From NCBI GenBank assembly GCA_028673005.1, contig CM054113.1, positions 209,303,504 to 209,367,503 on the forward strand: 64,000 bases of DNA. The letters run 5' to 3'. The DNA is from Tanypteryx hageni. Lineage: Eukaryota; Arthropoda; Insecta; Odonata; Petaluridae. Below, one piece after another: positions 1 to 12,500 of the stretch (position 1 is its first letter; the number at the start of each line of letters is the position of its first letter). The notes below the pieces were generated by a model. The model had not been told where the DNA came from. It was given only the letters and a program-made list of their open reading frames with translations, and did no database searches. A program made the translations under genes and the position numbers.

Positions 1-905
1 CTAGAATCTTTGATTGATTCCGTAAATATTGATGTAGTCTTTAGTGGTTTCCGTTGCAATGTCAGTACATTCTTGTTCAAGGTTGAAGGTTAAATGGCCC
101 AAAATATAAAAGTTTCCGACGTTCATGTTCGAGTTGAAATCGTTACAAGTAAACGAAGGAAATCCGGGAAGATAATTTTGTTTACAGAAGTGCTATTTCA
201 ATTCTTTGCTTAAATGAATGAAATATTTAAAAAGCTCTGCAATATTTTATTCGTCACTTTACTTCATTTTTGCATTTGGCTTTTTGAAATTTATCTGGCA
301 GAATATGAATTTTCCACGGGAGAAGCACGTTTTCTTTATGAATGTAAGTTATTTTTGCAAAACTTAACGCTCTTTCAATAAAATTATGGAATTTCCAATC
401 ACCTCTAAGGCGGTTAAAATTCTTACTCTATCATTTGTTATGCGTTTAAATTCTTAGAAAGATCAGGAAAAAATTATTTTGAGAAATTTTTGCAGTCAGA
501 TTATCCTTCTCTTTAAGGAAGGAAGTGAGGCTTTTAAAACCTTGAGTGAAAAACATCCTCATCCTCCTGCAGCGAGAATATTGACTAATACTTCTTATAA
601 TTGTTGTTACCCATGATGAAATTAAAAAATTAAGCCGTCAGTATAATCTTTAAAAGAAAATGGAAAGAGAAAATTTGAAAAATTATATTTACTTCTTTGC
701 AAAATTTAAAATCACTTAGAGCAGTATTTCCCAGTGTTTCAAGGGGTTCGCCAAAAATGTGTGACGGAAGGTTTTTATATGTTGTTTTTAATTTAAAGGA
801 ATATGGCAGTATATAAAATATCAAATCGATGTATTGGAGGCAATATAGATACTTTCCTACCTCTTAGGCCGAGTAACATTAATAAATAGCTATCTATAAT
901 AATAA
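1..905. other. AT-rich DNA, no gene recognised
   Basis: No coding region, RNA gene or clear repeat was found. Short open frames here have no family resemblance. Near 730-760 a stretch resembling a hAT terminus (cagtgtttcaaggggttcgc) is seen, but no partner end was found. Confidence 0.5.
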
Positions 906-1640
906 TAAAAGAAGCTGTGTGCATGCGTGTGTGCCTGTGGCAGTCGTAACTCTTCAGAAAATAAACGTAGGCGCTTCAAAATTTGGGAGCAGCTTTAGGT
1001 TGATCATGACAGTTACAATGCTAAAAATAATTCAAATGGGCCCACGGAGGCCCAAGGGATCCGCATGGACGGTCGGTCCAAATGTCGGGCTTTATAAGAT
1101 ATCTCAGCAACCAATCGGCCGATTTTGATGAATTCTCCACTAATATCAATGTTTTGATGATACACATTATCGAGTCGAAAATGCACGCAATCGGTCCACA
1201 GGGTCGAAAGGTCATAATGTAAGGGCAGGTCTAAATTTCGATTTTTTTATATATCTCGGGAACGAATTGACCGATTTCGTCGAAACCTTTCCTAATATCA
1301 ATGTTTTGGTGAGGTACATTTTCGAGCAATTAAGAAAAGGCGTGAACGAGTTTTACATTTTCTCAACCATCGAGTGATAATTAGAAGTTTATCTTTTTTC
1401 ATAATTTTATTTACAAGTTCCTAACATTCTGAATATATCTTCCAGATTATCTCCAGATCTATTATGCGGCTTCAGGTTGATCATGACAGTTGCAGTGCCA
1501 AATATAATTCAAATCGGCCCATGGAGTCGAGGGGTCCAAATTTCGTTTTTTTTTTAGATTTCTCAGCAACCGATTTTGATGAACTTTGATTTCTTGGGAG
1601 GGAGGGAAGTATCAAATTTGAGTCTATATTTAATTAGTTC
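906..1640. repeat. Diverged direct repeat, unclassified
   Basis: A segment beginning near 988 (ggttgatcatgacagtt, then a 'cccacggag' block) recurs near 1465 with about 85 percent identity by eye. Between and after them, phrases such as 'atatctcggcaacgaattgaccgattt' followed by 'aatatcaatgttttg' occur two to three times (about 1095-1155, 1250-1310, 1555-1590). The period is roughly 480 bp with shorter internal repetition. It looks like an old interspersed or tandem repeat; no protein domain was recognised. The short open frames in it on both strands are attributed to the repeat. Confidence 0.5.
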
Positions 1641-2194
1641 ACATCAATTAAAGCGGAATATTGGTCACTTACCTTGAGAGTACCTTGAGTTTGAATGAAA
1701 ATATTAGCGAGTGCTATGTGCATGAAAAATTTGAAACTCTAAGCCCGAGGCAAATCCCGAGGCAAAGCCCGAGTAATTATCTATTAATTAATAAATGTAT
1801 TGCGCATAGGTTTATGGCTATCTTGCAATTATAACATTAACACAAGCTTTTTTGCTCAAAATATTTTGCAAATATCATTTGTTCTTTAAAGGCATATAAT
1901 TCTGCAAAAGCTGTTCATTTCTCATTTAAATTTCTACCCATGTAGCTGAAATGAAAGTATCTTAGTGTGGTATTCATAACAATACATTCAGTCTGTGTAA
2001 TTTAAGCCCTTCCCTTTCTAAAACTTCTCCAAAATTGTTTTGCAAAATTTTACAGACCCCCAATGTGTGGGGCCCCTGGTGATTGTCCCATTTGCCCATC
2101 CTTATGGCAAGTGGCGCAGCCAGGATTTCAATCTGGTGGGCGCTAAAAAATCATAAGATGCTAAAAAAATCAAAGAAATCGTTTTTTAAATAAT

Positions 2195-2500
2195 ATGATT
2201 TTCAGTCGGTGTATAGTTTTGTCCGTAATTATTGAGTGGTCATAGTATAACTTAAATGCATCAGATTCCAGAACTGGTTTAGGTTTGTATTTATAGTAGG
2301 GCGTGTTGTCTTCTATTAATTTATATTTTAGAGCCAGTTTTTTATGTATAATATTTGCGGCTTGATTGTGACGGTGTAAATAGTCAGTCTGTGTTAGTCC
2401 GGTGCATGCTCCTGTAATGTGCTGTATAGTTTCCGGGTGTTCTCTACATATTCGGCATCTGTCATCTTGAATTTGTCTATTCTTTATTATGTACTTCTGG
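2195..2500 (-). mobile_element. LINE fragment, R2/R4-like reverse transcriptase tail
   Basis: Read on the minus strand this stretch encodes about 100 continuous codons. They include a zinc knuckle of the form C-x2-C-x8-H-x4-C (CRIC ... HITGAC), followed by a Leu/His-rich segment ('YLHRHNQAANIIH') and 'YYDHSIITDKTIH'. This order matches the region between the reverse transcriptase and the restriction-like endonuclease of site-specific-type LINEs (R2, R4/Dong, NeSL groups). Reverse transcriptase domains and the PD...D endonuclease core are absent, so it is truncated at both ends. It lies inside the hAT element, between its left end and the transposase remnant, and so was probably inserted after that element. 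A TTATTATTATT run adjoins it at about 2508-2528. Confidence 0.7.
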
Positions 2501-2643
2501 TAGTTCTTTTATTATTATTATTATTATTGTCTTATCCATCCCATCATATTAATACAGGTTGGTCATTAAATTTTTAAACAAGCCACAATATAAAGCATTT
2601 TATTCCATTTTTTAAATCCATAATTAACTTACCAGTAATTACA

Positions 2644-5030
2644 ACTGGAAGTTTAGCCAACGAGGACCTCTGAGCTGCAGATCTTTGATGACTTCTTGAC
2701 CTGTTACCGCAATTTCCCGGTGGATATTAAGATTGGCCAAACCATTCAATCTGTTTTCATTTATTGTATTTCGTAGAAAGATTTAATTCGACGGAGCGTT
2801 GAAAAGGAACGTTCTGTAGTGCTTGTAGAAACAGGCAACGTGCAAAAGATTGTCAGCAACTTGTACACATTGGGAAATGCGTGTTGTTTACAACAATTTA
2901 GGGCTTCTATAGCACTATTTGGAGTGTTTTTTCCTTTGAAATTTAAGTGCCATAGTTGTAATTCAGCTTCAAGTATGGCTTTACTGCACTGACCAAGATC
3001 GTCCTGGTAAAAATATAGCTAACTCGATGTACTCTTTTTTTCCCCGAGGTTTCCTGTGGGCAAAAGTGACAAAAAGTTCTTCATGACATTTTTGTGCTTC
3101 GTAAATCTTTCGGGCATATTATTCACGAATAAATCTACCCAAGGTATAAATATTGCATGCCTATAATACTATTCCTCATTGGTGGATGGTAATATTACAA
3201 CGATGAGCTTGCCTTGCTGATATCCTCGGTCCACTGACAGAAAACCCTAAATCTTCGCTTCTTTTTAAAGCTTCTTGAAATAATTTTCCAAACTCAGAGT
3301 CCGCGTTAGTTCTAATGCTGGTGATAAGTTCAATAACATTTTGAGCTTGCTCAATAGCAGATCCAAGTTCTGTATCTGGACGTTGGAGGATTTTGCTCAG
3401 GTAGACAGTGTAGCTAAGTAGTTTCTCTACACTCAATAAAGCAATAACGAAGTCCGAATGTTTAATGGAATTCAGCAGAACATAAGCGCCAGACGATGCT
3501 TCTTTTTCCTCCCATGTGTTCATTATCTCTTCGAGCGCGCTGGTTATTGGCAATAACAAGTCGGCTATGGTTAAAATAGCATCATGCCTTTCCACCCATC
3601 TGGTGTGACAAAGTTGCTTGAGTTTTCTGGATTGGGATGGTGTCACTTCATCAATGTGTTTTTGCAGAAGGAGTTGTCTCTTCGAGTTGTTAAAAAAATA
3701 CATAAATTTTTTCAACTGTTCCAAAACAATGTCCTATGGCCGGAACTTCTGCTGAATTAGAAATGGCCAAGTTCAAACTATGGGATACACAGTGAAAATA
3801 AAGAGCGGTTGGATATTTTTCTGCAATACAAGCCTGCGCTGCTTTAAATTTTCCGCTCATCGATGCGGCACCATCATATCCTTGCCCACGCAAAAATTGT
3901 GTCTCAATGTGACATTCTTCTAGTCCTTGTATGCTTTTTTGGCTAGGTATAAACCTGTGGTGGATTCTAAGGGCATAAATTGAGGAAATTGCTCACATAT
4001 CTTATGTTCGCCAGTGTCTGTATCGACTTTGACGTAACGAACACAAAATGAAAATTGTTCTATATTCGATATATCTGTAGTTTCATCTGCTAATATAGTG
4101 AAAAATTTAGCAGAATTAACTTCCTCAGCTATTTTACGCTTAATTATGACATCACATGATTCAATAATTTTGTTTTGAATCTGCCAGCTGATATAAGTTG
4201 CATTACGACCACATGATTCTGTGTTTTAGCTTCAATCCGGGCACGTAATAAAGCTCGGAAATTGCCTTCATTTCCAGGAGGTTCTTCATTTGCATCAAAA
4301 TTTCCGGAATCTCTGTGCCCTCGTAGTGGTATTCCTTGCCTATCGCATAGTATAACTGTTTTTATGATAGAGTTACTTTCTCCTGATTTTCTGCTGCCTG
4401 ATTCATTTTGGCTTGATCAAGAAACTTGTCAGTACGTACAGCTTTTCCAGACATGACGTTCAGAAAATTATTAGAACTCAACACGGATTCTTTGTGGTAT
4501 TCTAATGTTCCGTGATTGTCGAAGCGCTCGGTAGCTCTCTTCCAATGTCTAAACGCTACGTTCACAAGTTGGCCTGTTAACTGGGACGCGTTTATTCCTA
4601 ATTCTTTTGCAGCAAATAAAACACAAATTTTGCAGAAAGCTCCGTCTTCCGCTTTTGAATATGCAAGCCATGTGTATTTTGAAAGCCACGAGTAACAAAA
4701 CTTCCTGTTTTGTTTACCATAATTCATCACTGGAAAACGAAAGCTAACATCTGGGACCCATACATTTAACAATACTTCCATTTTTTCTTTGACACATAAA
4801 GATTTATTCTTAAATAACGAAATATCCATGTGACTTACAGTTTCACAATCCACTGGTGCAGATGCCAGGTTTACAGATGTAGACGTCGAGGATGTGGTCG
4901 GCGGAATTGTAGTTGAACTGCTTTCACTTATACTGGCTTGTGTATTCGTAATGACACCATCAGTTTTTTCTTCAATGAAACGAAGAAGTAGTCTTGAAGA
5001 GTTATTTTTTGAGTGCCACTAATTTTTAGG
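2644..5030 (-). pseudogene. Broken hAT transposase (TTF finger/DUF4371 type)
   Basis: This is the minus-strand transposase of the enclosing hAT element, in at least four frame fragments. The N-terminal part (about 4362-5030) shows a TTF-type zinc finger region (SKYTWLAYSKAEDGAFCKIC). The middle (about 3690-4360) shows the first catalytic block (ILADETTDIS) and the second block (GQGYDGAASMSGKFK, about 3850-3893). The 3176-3724 part carries the conserved TRWVERHDA motif. The C-terminal dimerisation region (about 2650-2860) reads STTERSFSTLRRIK, then shifts frame. The catalytic D, D and E are all still visible, but stops and frameshifts separate the blocks. Family resemblance is to zinc finger MYM-type protein 1-like transposases. 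No functional product is expected. Confidence 0.85.
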
Positions 5031-5421
5031 GTTGTAGTTTTAGATTCTTGTAAAAGAGAATCAAAGTACTCCTAATAATGTGTGCATTTATTCTAAGCTG
5101 TGCCATCCGCTGGCGATAGTATCGCGATTATTGGGAATGCGCAGTGGGACACTCGTTTATATGAATCTGATGGCCTGATGCATTTTAAATCGTTACTGGA
5201 TTTCCGTTACGACGAGAAATGACTAACAACTCAATAAGCAATCAACTCTTAAATTATATTAAAATATTGTATGTTAAGTTCCTTAAACTATCGTGCTTTC
5301 GTGGTAATTGGTCAATATAATACAGTGAAAATTAGCCATTAATTGAAAAAAAAAGTATTTGCATCTGGGGGGCTTCAGCCCCATTAGCCCCTCCCCCAGT
5401 GGCTGCGTCACTGCTCATGGC

Positions 5422-8400
5422 CGCCTCTACACGTGATGGCTTTCTCTGTTTCAATGAAATGCGTTTAAGTGTAAGAAGAAGTAGTGCTCGATAATTAGCA
5501 CAGTACTATTAAATTAATGAATAAAAAGTAATTTTGAAAATATTTTAATAAATTAAAATACGTCACATCACAGGGTGTTATCAGGACAATATTTTAGGAG
5601 TTGGTGACAAAAATGTATTAAGCTCGAGGTTCACGATGCGAAAACGTTTTGGAACCGCTGTCTCAGATCAATTCCAATAATTTTCACAAAGACTCGATAA
5701 AAGTAAAATTGAATCGAATTCTTTAACTATAACATCTGACGATCCACATTTCTGAAAAGAGGCGTAATTTCAAGGCATAATAACTTTTTCATGGCCCACG
5801 AACTGTGTCTCATTAAGGGTATGGCTTCGTCCGAGGTGATTGCTTCGATAAAGAGCGCACGATCGTTTCAAATTAGCGCCCGAGAATTGCGTTCGTAAGC
5901 AGAACCTTTAGAGCGAGGTCGCTTTGCCCGTTTCCCCAAAAGCGTCCTCGTCCGTTTCTCACTCTTATGGCTCCGGCGGAATTGCCTCGACCACCTAATA
6001 TCGAGCGATCCTATTAAAACTTAAACTCCTTTGGATTGGCACGAAACCACTTCTCGTTCCCTTTGACCCAACGACGTCCCTCGTGAGATACCGGGAATAG
6101 CTGATCGATTTGGACTACGGGATTGGGTTTTCCACCGCCCTAGGTCTCTCTCTATCTCTCTCTAGGAGATCACGGCGATGGCGGAGGAAATCGCCATGAC
6201 GGAAACATCGCTTCGGGACTCGCGCCGTAATTTTTTAGTTTTTTTTCGGAGGAAACAGCGGTAAAATTACCCACCCGCCGAAGAAGAATGAGATGCGTTA
6301 TCGCGTTACGATTTAACTCGTTCCGGTCTCAATGCGTCGCAAGAGAGGTCGTTATCTCGAAAAAATTAGCATGGTTTTTCCTCCCGCATGACGGAGCGGA
6401 ATTTCATTTTCCCTTCTGCCTTACTTACCGCCCTGCTTCTGGCGTCCCTTATTTCGGAAGTTGTCTTCCTTTAATGACAGTAATTTTCCCTCTTTCTTTC
6501 TCGCGGACATCGACGAGTTCGAGGGAAAGTCATAATCGCGATCGACACGGGCGATTAATTGTGCGACGAACGCGGAGGAAAAGTGGCGCTTTGCGAGACA
6601 AAACGTTACATTTTTCAATTCGCTATTCGGTGAAAGCAAAACTGGAGATGCTCTAGAAAAGTTTAAGCGTGTATCGCCGCGGAAGAATTATCTTTAGAAA
6701 TTCAAATTCGCATAGACAAGAAGTTCCACGGAGGTACTTGGCGTAAAAGCATTTTTGGATGAATATTTATGGGCGACGCTTCCCCATCCTTGGTCTATAT
6801 CGATCCAGCCGAAATCTCGTATCTTGCGGAAGTTAGCCATATCCCATGTTAAGTTCATCATTTCGGGTCATCCTGTTTTCATTTTCCATTCGAGTGACGA
6901 GAATTGAAATTCAGAAACGTATTCGGTGTGCAAACACGAAGAAAGGTGGTACCGCCGGCTACTTTCTCGTTCACACCATCACGTCATAAACTTCTAATAT
7001 TTTTTTAACCGGCGATCTCGATTGCGAGAGGCTGCTGATGTCAAAACTAAACTTTTAAAAATTTCAACACTTAATAGGTAAGTTCAATTTTTAATTAGCA
7101 CTAAAACCAAAACTGAAATTTTTAATGAAGGTCATAAGATTACTTCATAAAATAAACATTGTTGGGAGCAGCGAGAAAGCCGAGTGGAAACCCCGTAAAA
7201 TCAATAACGCGCTGTTAAAAACGTAAAAAGATGTTTATCATTTGCTTTCATTCGAATATGACACAAAATTAAATTTTGTACGAAAAGCCATAGGATTGCA
7301 TTATAAAATAAACAACGGAGCGAGATAAAAGCGAACCGAGTGGAAACTGTAAAATCAATAACGAGTTTTTATACCCAAAAAGATGTTTCTCGCCTGTCTA
7401 CATTAAATTTGACACATTTTGTTTTTGGAAGATACTACAAGAAAGCTACTGGACTCGGATAGGAAATTAATTATTCGATCCGCGTTTTCTCGTTTAATTT
7501 TCGGACTCCCTGAATCGACCCTCCTTTCCCTCTAATTGGTGATGAACGCTTCCAGCGAAAGACGACGCGTTTTCACAGAGAAGGTTCTGTCCCACGTCCC
7601 GAACACTTGTTGCCAACACGCTGACAAGTCCCGATTTTTGAAATTGGAGAAAATGCCCTTTTTATAGGTTTTAAATCGGTTGTTCCATTTCCGTTTTTCA
7701 TCAATTTTTACTTTAGACGGGCAATTCCAATTCAAAACACATTAATCTCATTAATCGCGGACTACGTCATTTTGTCGGAATCTCTTTAAAATTCATGCTG
7801 CTATTTCATAGGAAAAGAAATGAGAAATGTTTTTTGGAGGAATTAATCGACTATATTGAATGAAAATAACATAAAATCTCTTCGAAGGATAATATAAAAT
7901 CGTTAAAGAACGCCACCTTGCAAAAATGGCGAAACATATGCGATTGCCTTATCGCGCATTTGCCTACCTAGATCATAGAAAATGTCTTATTTTCCTGCGT
8001 TTGACTATGTGCATATCATCTTAAAGTAATTCAAAAAAGACTTCAAACTGCAAAAACGTTCTGCCGTTTAAAAAATTAAGTTGAAAGGAAAACGTACGTT
8101 TTTTCCATCTGTGACTACATTTAAAAAACAGCAAAACTTGAAGAGCCACACGCTGTGTCGAGCAGGATACACGTCTTGGCGTTTCCGCGAGTTTTTAAGA
8201 TGATTTCCGCGTCATTTTTTTATCGGGAGATTTTACAGAAACTGTAATCGGGGCATTGACGTCACCTGCTTCGAAGCGTAATGTGTGCATCAACTCCGAG
8301 TGCTTTTGTACGCCCCGAGGCACTGGGGACATTGATTTTAAACTCGGATGCCTTTGTTGCCAGAACGCCATGCATTCCAGAGGAGCCTCCGCACACGTTA

Positions 8401-8540
8401 CGTAACTTTTGCCACGTATTATACTCGGCTTCTTAAATGATACCGGGGCTCACTTCGCGATGCGATTCCGGATTGGCAGTAGGCAGGGAAAGAGAAAAAA
8501 CACTTCTTCCGTTCTAGGCGGAGTGTTCATAAATATGCGA
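5422..8540. other. No gene recognised; moderately GC-rich 5.8-7.0 kb
   Basis: GC and CpG content rise between about 5,800 and 7,000 and again near 8,150-8,550. Open frames of up to 122 codons at 6,288-6,656 lack any recognisable domain or splice context. A full palindromic CRE-like octamer TGACGTCA occurs near 8,258. The region could be regulatory or an unannotated UTR, but the sequence does not establish this. Confidence 0.3.
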
Positions 8541-8542
8541 AA

Positions 8543-9420
8543 CCCACTCCGCTTCGTTTCATCTCTCCCTCTTCTCCCTATCCCTTCTCTTCGCTCTCTC
8601 CCTCACACTCCTTTGTTTTCGAGCCCCTCCAGAGGGAGCTCTTTCTCATCCTCTCCCACTCCCTCTCATTCCTTCCGCAAAACCCCTTCTCTCGGGATCG
8701 ATTTATGGATTTACAGTTCTATAATCATTTTACCATATTCCCCTTTTTTCCCTCGCCGGGATATATTAACCCTAATATTTTACCTGAATAGGGCTTAGCT
8801 TCTGGTATGGACGACGCTGGCAAGGAATCGCCCTAATGAAGACAAATTCCTTCCTTTCGCTCTCTTCCGTCGTTATCCTTTATCCCGTCATTCCCTCCCT
8901 CCCCCGCACCCTTTTTCCACTCCCCCAACCATTCCCTTCTCACCCCTTCTCTCCCCTCCCCCTATTCCCACCCTATCGTCCCCTTTTCCATCCATCCCGT
9001 CCTCATCCTGCTTACTCCCAATCCACTTGGAATCATCATCTCCTTTCTCTGACCTCTTCTCCCTCCCCCTTTCCATCCGGCACCACGCCCCCCCTCCCTA
9101 CCTCCCTCTTTCCCCTCCCTACCTCCCTCTTTCCTCTCCCTACCTCCCTCTTTCCCCTCCCTACCTCCCTCTCTCCCCTCCCTACCTCCCTCTTTCCCCT
9201 CCCTACCTCCCTCTTTCCCCTCCCTACCTCCCTCTCTCCCTAACTCCCTCTTTCCCCTCCCTACCTCTCTCTCTCCCCTGCCTAACTCCCTCTTTCCCCT
9301 CCCTACCTCTCTCTCTCCCCTGCCTAACTCCCTCTTTCCCCTCCCTACCTCTCTCTCTCCCCTGCCTAACTCCCTCTTTCCCCTCCCCTCCATCCTCAAT
9401 CCGTCAGGTTCTCCCGTCAT
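8543..9420. repeat. Polypyrimidine (plus strand) tract, ~880 bp
   Basis: The plus strand is strongly C/T biased for nearly 900 bp, interrupted near 8,690-8,840 and 9,010-9,045 by mixed sequence. The last 300 bp is a minisatellite (separate entry). Long polypyrimidine/polypurine mirror-rich tracts can form triplex DNA. Proline/serine/leucine-rich reading frames on the plus strand and Gly/Arg/Glu-rich ones on the minus strand are by-products of this composition. Confidence 0.75.
9089..9390. repeat. 21-bp minisatellite with 42-bp higher-order section
   Basis: The unit is about 21 bp, close to CCCTCCCTACCTCCCTCTTTC, repeated around seven times from 9,089 to 9,240. From about 9,240 on, a 42-bp double unit containing CCTAACTCCCTC and CCTACCTCTCTC alternates three times. 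Because 21 and 42 are multiples of three, several frames stay open on both strands. Confidence 0.9.
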
Positions 9421-9506
9421 ATGCCCCACCACCACGCCCATATTCACCATGCCGGCCAATTTACGGAGCAAATCAATTTTTTTTCGGGCTGTGCGCTCCA
9501 AATTGA

Positions 9507-12500
9507 ATGATCGCCTACGGCAACGGCGCGATTACGGGGTAACGTTCGCGGATAAAGTTGCCGTGATTAATGAACGATGAAAAGTTTTCAGCGTAAATTA
9601 GCGCTTTGGGACGGTGAGGAATTTTCATATAATATATTTCATATGTTTTGGCTTATTATGATTTTGACTTTAGATACGTCGAACTTCCAGTCCTCGCATT
9701 TTTTGGATATCTGACGTCATCCAATTAATTCCAAGGAACATGAAGGGAACACCATAAGACATATGGTGCGGGCCTTACCCTACTCCTCCAGTTCCTTTGT
9801 CGTTTGCCTCCCTCATTCAACCCAACCCAACAAAATTCACAATTTTTCTATCGCACCTGTCTTTCTATCTCTTTATTTTCCTTGACACACACATGCCCAC
9901 AATCGAACCTTATATAGGAATACAAAAAATAGGAATGATCATTAATTAAATGAAACCAACGTCGTAGTTATTAAAAATGTTCTTTCGTACGTTTAGTTAG
10001 AAAATAGACGAACGAATTAGATTACTGGTACTAGGAAAAGCGATTTTAAGCATCGTAAGACTGACAAAGAGCACGGCGTTGCTCACGAGCACAGGTTGCG
10101 GACCTCTGCTCTAAGGCGACTTGATAAAGAATTATCCTCTTCTGTCCCCTATCCCTTTCCTTTCTCCTTGCATTCCCATCATAACACTTCAACCATTCCC
10201 TCGCTCCTCTTCCCACGCCTCCACCAGCACTTGATCTTCCTCAACCCTTTCCCATTTCTCCTCTTCTCTTTCTCTCTTTTACCTTCCACCCTCTCTCTCT
10301 CTTTCTCTCCCAAGCGACCCCTTTTCCATTCCCTTTTCTCTCTCTCCTTGCCCTGAATTAAATCAGCGAGAGGCTGAGAGCCGTACCAGCGCCTGACGAC
10401 GCAACTTTCACTCGGTTGATGCTTCCATGACGACGCGGATCGAGAACTGGACGAGCGAAACGGAGTCGCGTTATCTGTCGGTTCTAAACTTGTTATTTAT
10501 GACATTCTCCTTGTTCTTCGCGTTATAACGCACGAGTCCGTGAAAGTTTTCATTGCAATGTGCAGGATTTCGCTGATTTTCAGGCGAAATATGATTCTCG
10601 GTGGGAATTATCTGATCTCACTATCATGGAAAGGAGTATTTTATTTAAGCTCGTTTATGCGAATATTGAATGAAAGGAGAAAAGTAAGTTTTGACCCTCG
10701 GCGGAGTTTTATTTCACCTGGTGGGTATATATCATGATAAAACCAAATTATATTTTACGGGCTACGAGTCTCAAAAAATAATATCAGTGAATCATATAGT
10801 TCCAATGTTAATGCTGGTTTTCTTAAATTCTAAAATTGCCTCTGGAGTGTCACGCAGTACCAATTATTAAAGAAATGTACCAAAGCTTGAAGATGTACAA
10901 TTCAGGTAAGACATTTGGATGAAATTGGTGTAATTAGACTTATCGTTCCGATGTTCAAGGCTCGACATCATCGCTAAAGCTTTCTTTTAAAAATATCATA
11001 CAACCTCATCTTAAACTCTTACCTTAGAACTGCACATAAAGGTTTTACACGCATCTTAATGCTTTGGTTTTGATTATAAAAAATATGCCATAACAAAACG
11101 TTGACCATGCATTCAATCTTTTAACGAAACGCAAAATCAATTCTAGTAAAATATATTGAAATTATAACTAACATTATTACATATTTTTTTCTCATTAACT
11201 GCCTGGAAAAGAGTAAGTTTTCTTCAACTTATGGTGAAATTTTCGAATGAAAATTTGTTCAAAGCTGATTAAAAATTTAAATATACATTCTGAGTTTTTA
11301 TCATTATTTGTGGGCGCCCACCAAAGAAGGGCTCACTTTGTCGATTCTAGTTTCGGAGATATCAGCATTTTTGTGAAGAAGGATAGAAAATATCGATTTC
11401 TAGAAAAGTGTATGAAACGATTCTCTGGTTTATTAAGAGTAATTATATCGAGGAATTATATTCATAAGTGAAATACGAGTAAAACTTATTTTTAACGTCG
11501 TGAATTTGGCTTCAATTTTCTTGAAACACTGATTTTAAATATCATCTGTAATATTCAATAAAAAAATTATTTTTCAACATAGGGGTGTGATTTATTTTTT
11601 ATTTTACTCGTAATTTATCACAGAATAGGCCGCATTCATAACTCCACGGCGGACGTCCACATTTATCTGTAAATATTATTATCTTTATATTAACTTATAA
11701 TTAGGAAATTAATGTTTCTTGTAAAGAAACTAGTATTTTATATTTTTTTCATAAATATATATTTCATCGCCGAGTATGAATCCGTTACTGGTATGGATGC
11801 AATTCTCTCTGAAATGGCGAAGAAAAACAATATAATATATAGTGACCTTCGTGAGAATGTGGCCTATTTTCCCATTTCACCTAATTCATCGGCAGACTTA
11901 CTCTAGAAAATTGTACCAAAGATATACTGATATAGTCGCTGGTTCTTTTATTTCGAAGATAATACGATGATAAATATTTTTAAATTATGTAAATATACGA
12001 GAGAGAGAGAGACCCTTAACGAGTGTGTTTCTATTGGATTTTTATTATTATTAATGGATCTTTAAAAGATATTTTTATAAAAGTTCCAGTTCTCTCTGTG
12101 ACCCCTAATACCTCAGTCCCACATTTGGGCGGCACATCATTAGAGAGGAAGCATTTCATTAAAATTGTCTCTATTGAAATTTTCATCGCTCTCACAACAC
12201 TGCTTCACTAAATTAACTTGAAGAATAAAATATAATAAAAAACATTATCGAGTTCTTCCAATGGCTTGAACTAAGCAAATGCCCCAAATAATTCATATAT
12301 GCATAAAACGGTTGAATATATTGTATGACAAAACAGCTTATCTGTTGGCAATGGTTACTCACTAACCGTAGGTTCGAATAAAAAGTTTTTATTAGAATTT
12401 ATTTGAAATATGCATATAATTTATTAATCAATTTTGTGGCTATTGGAGTGAACGGTATTATCTTTATAAAGGCAATGCTTATTTAAATTTATCATTCATT

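Larger units (their letters stand above)
2109..5413 (-). mobile_element. Decayed hAT transposon (ZMYM1-like), with TSD
   Basis: The ends are inverted repeats: the left begins AAGTGGCGCAGCC and the right, read on the minus strand, begins CAGTGACGCAGCC. They are flanked by 8-bp near-identical target duplications, CTTATGGC at 2101-2108 and CTCATGGC at 5414-5421, one mismatch. Eight-bp duplications are diagnostic of the hAT superfamily. The interior holds a broken transposase on the minus strand and a LINE fragment near the left end. The mismatched duplication and the frameshifts mark it as old and immobile. Confidence 0.85.

Noticed and set aside
730..760. hAT-like terminus
   Set aside because: Only one short end-like stretch, without partner or flanking duplication.
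6288..6656. 122-codon open frame
   Set aside because: No recognisable family, no splice context, overlapping antisense frame; GC-rich chance frame is likelier.
9089..9390. CRISPR-like regular repeats
   Set aside because: The repeats are directly adjacent without unique spacers, and the genome is eukaryotic; this is a minisatellite.
8836..9506. Overlapping Pro/Ser/Leu-rich and Gly/Arg/Glu-rich open frames on both strands
   Set aside because: They are translations of a 21/42-bp minisatellite whose length is a multiple of three; no domain, start context or splice signal.
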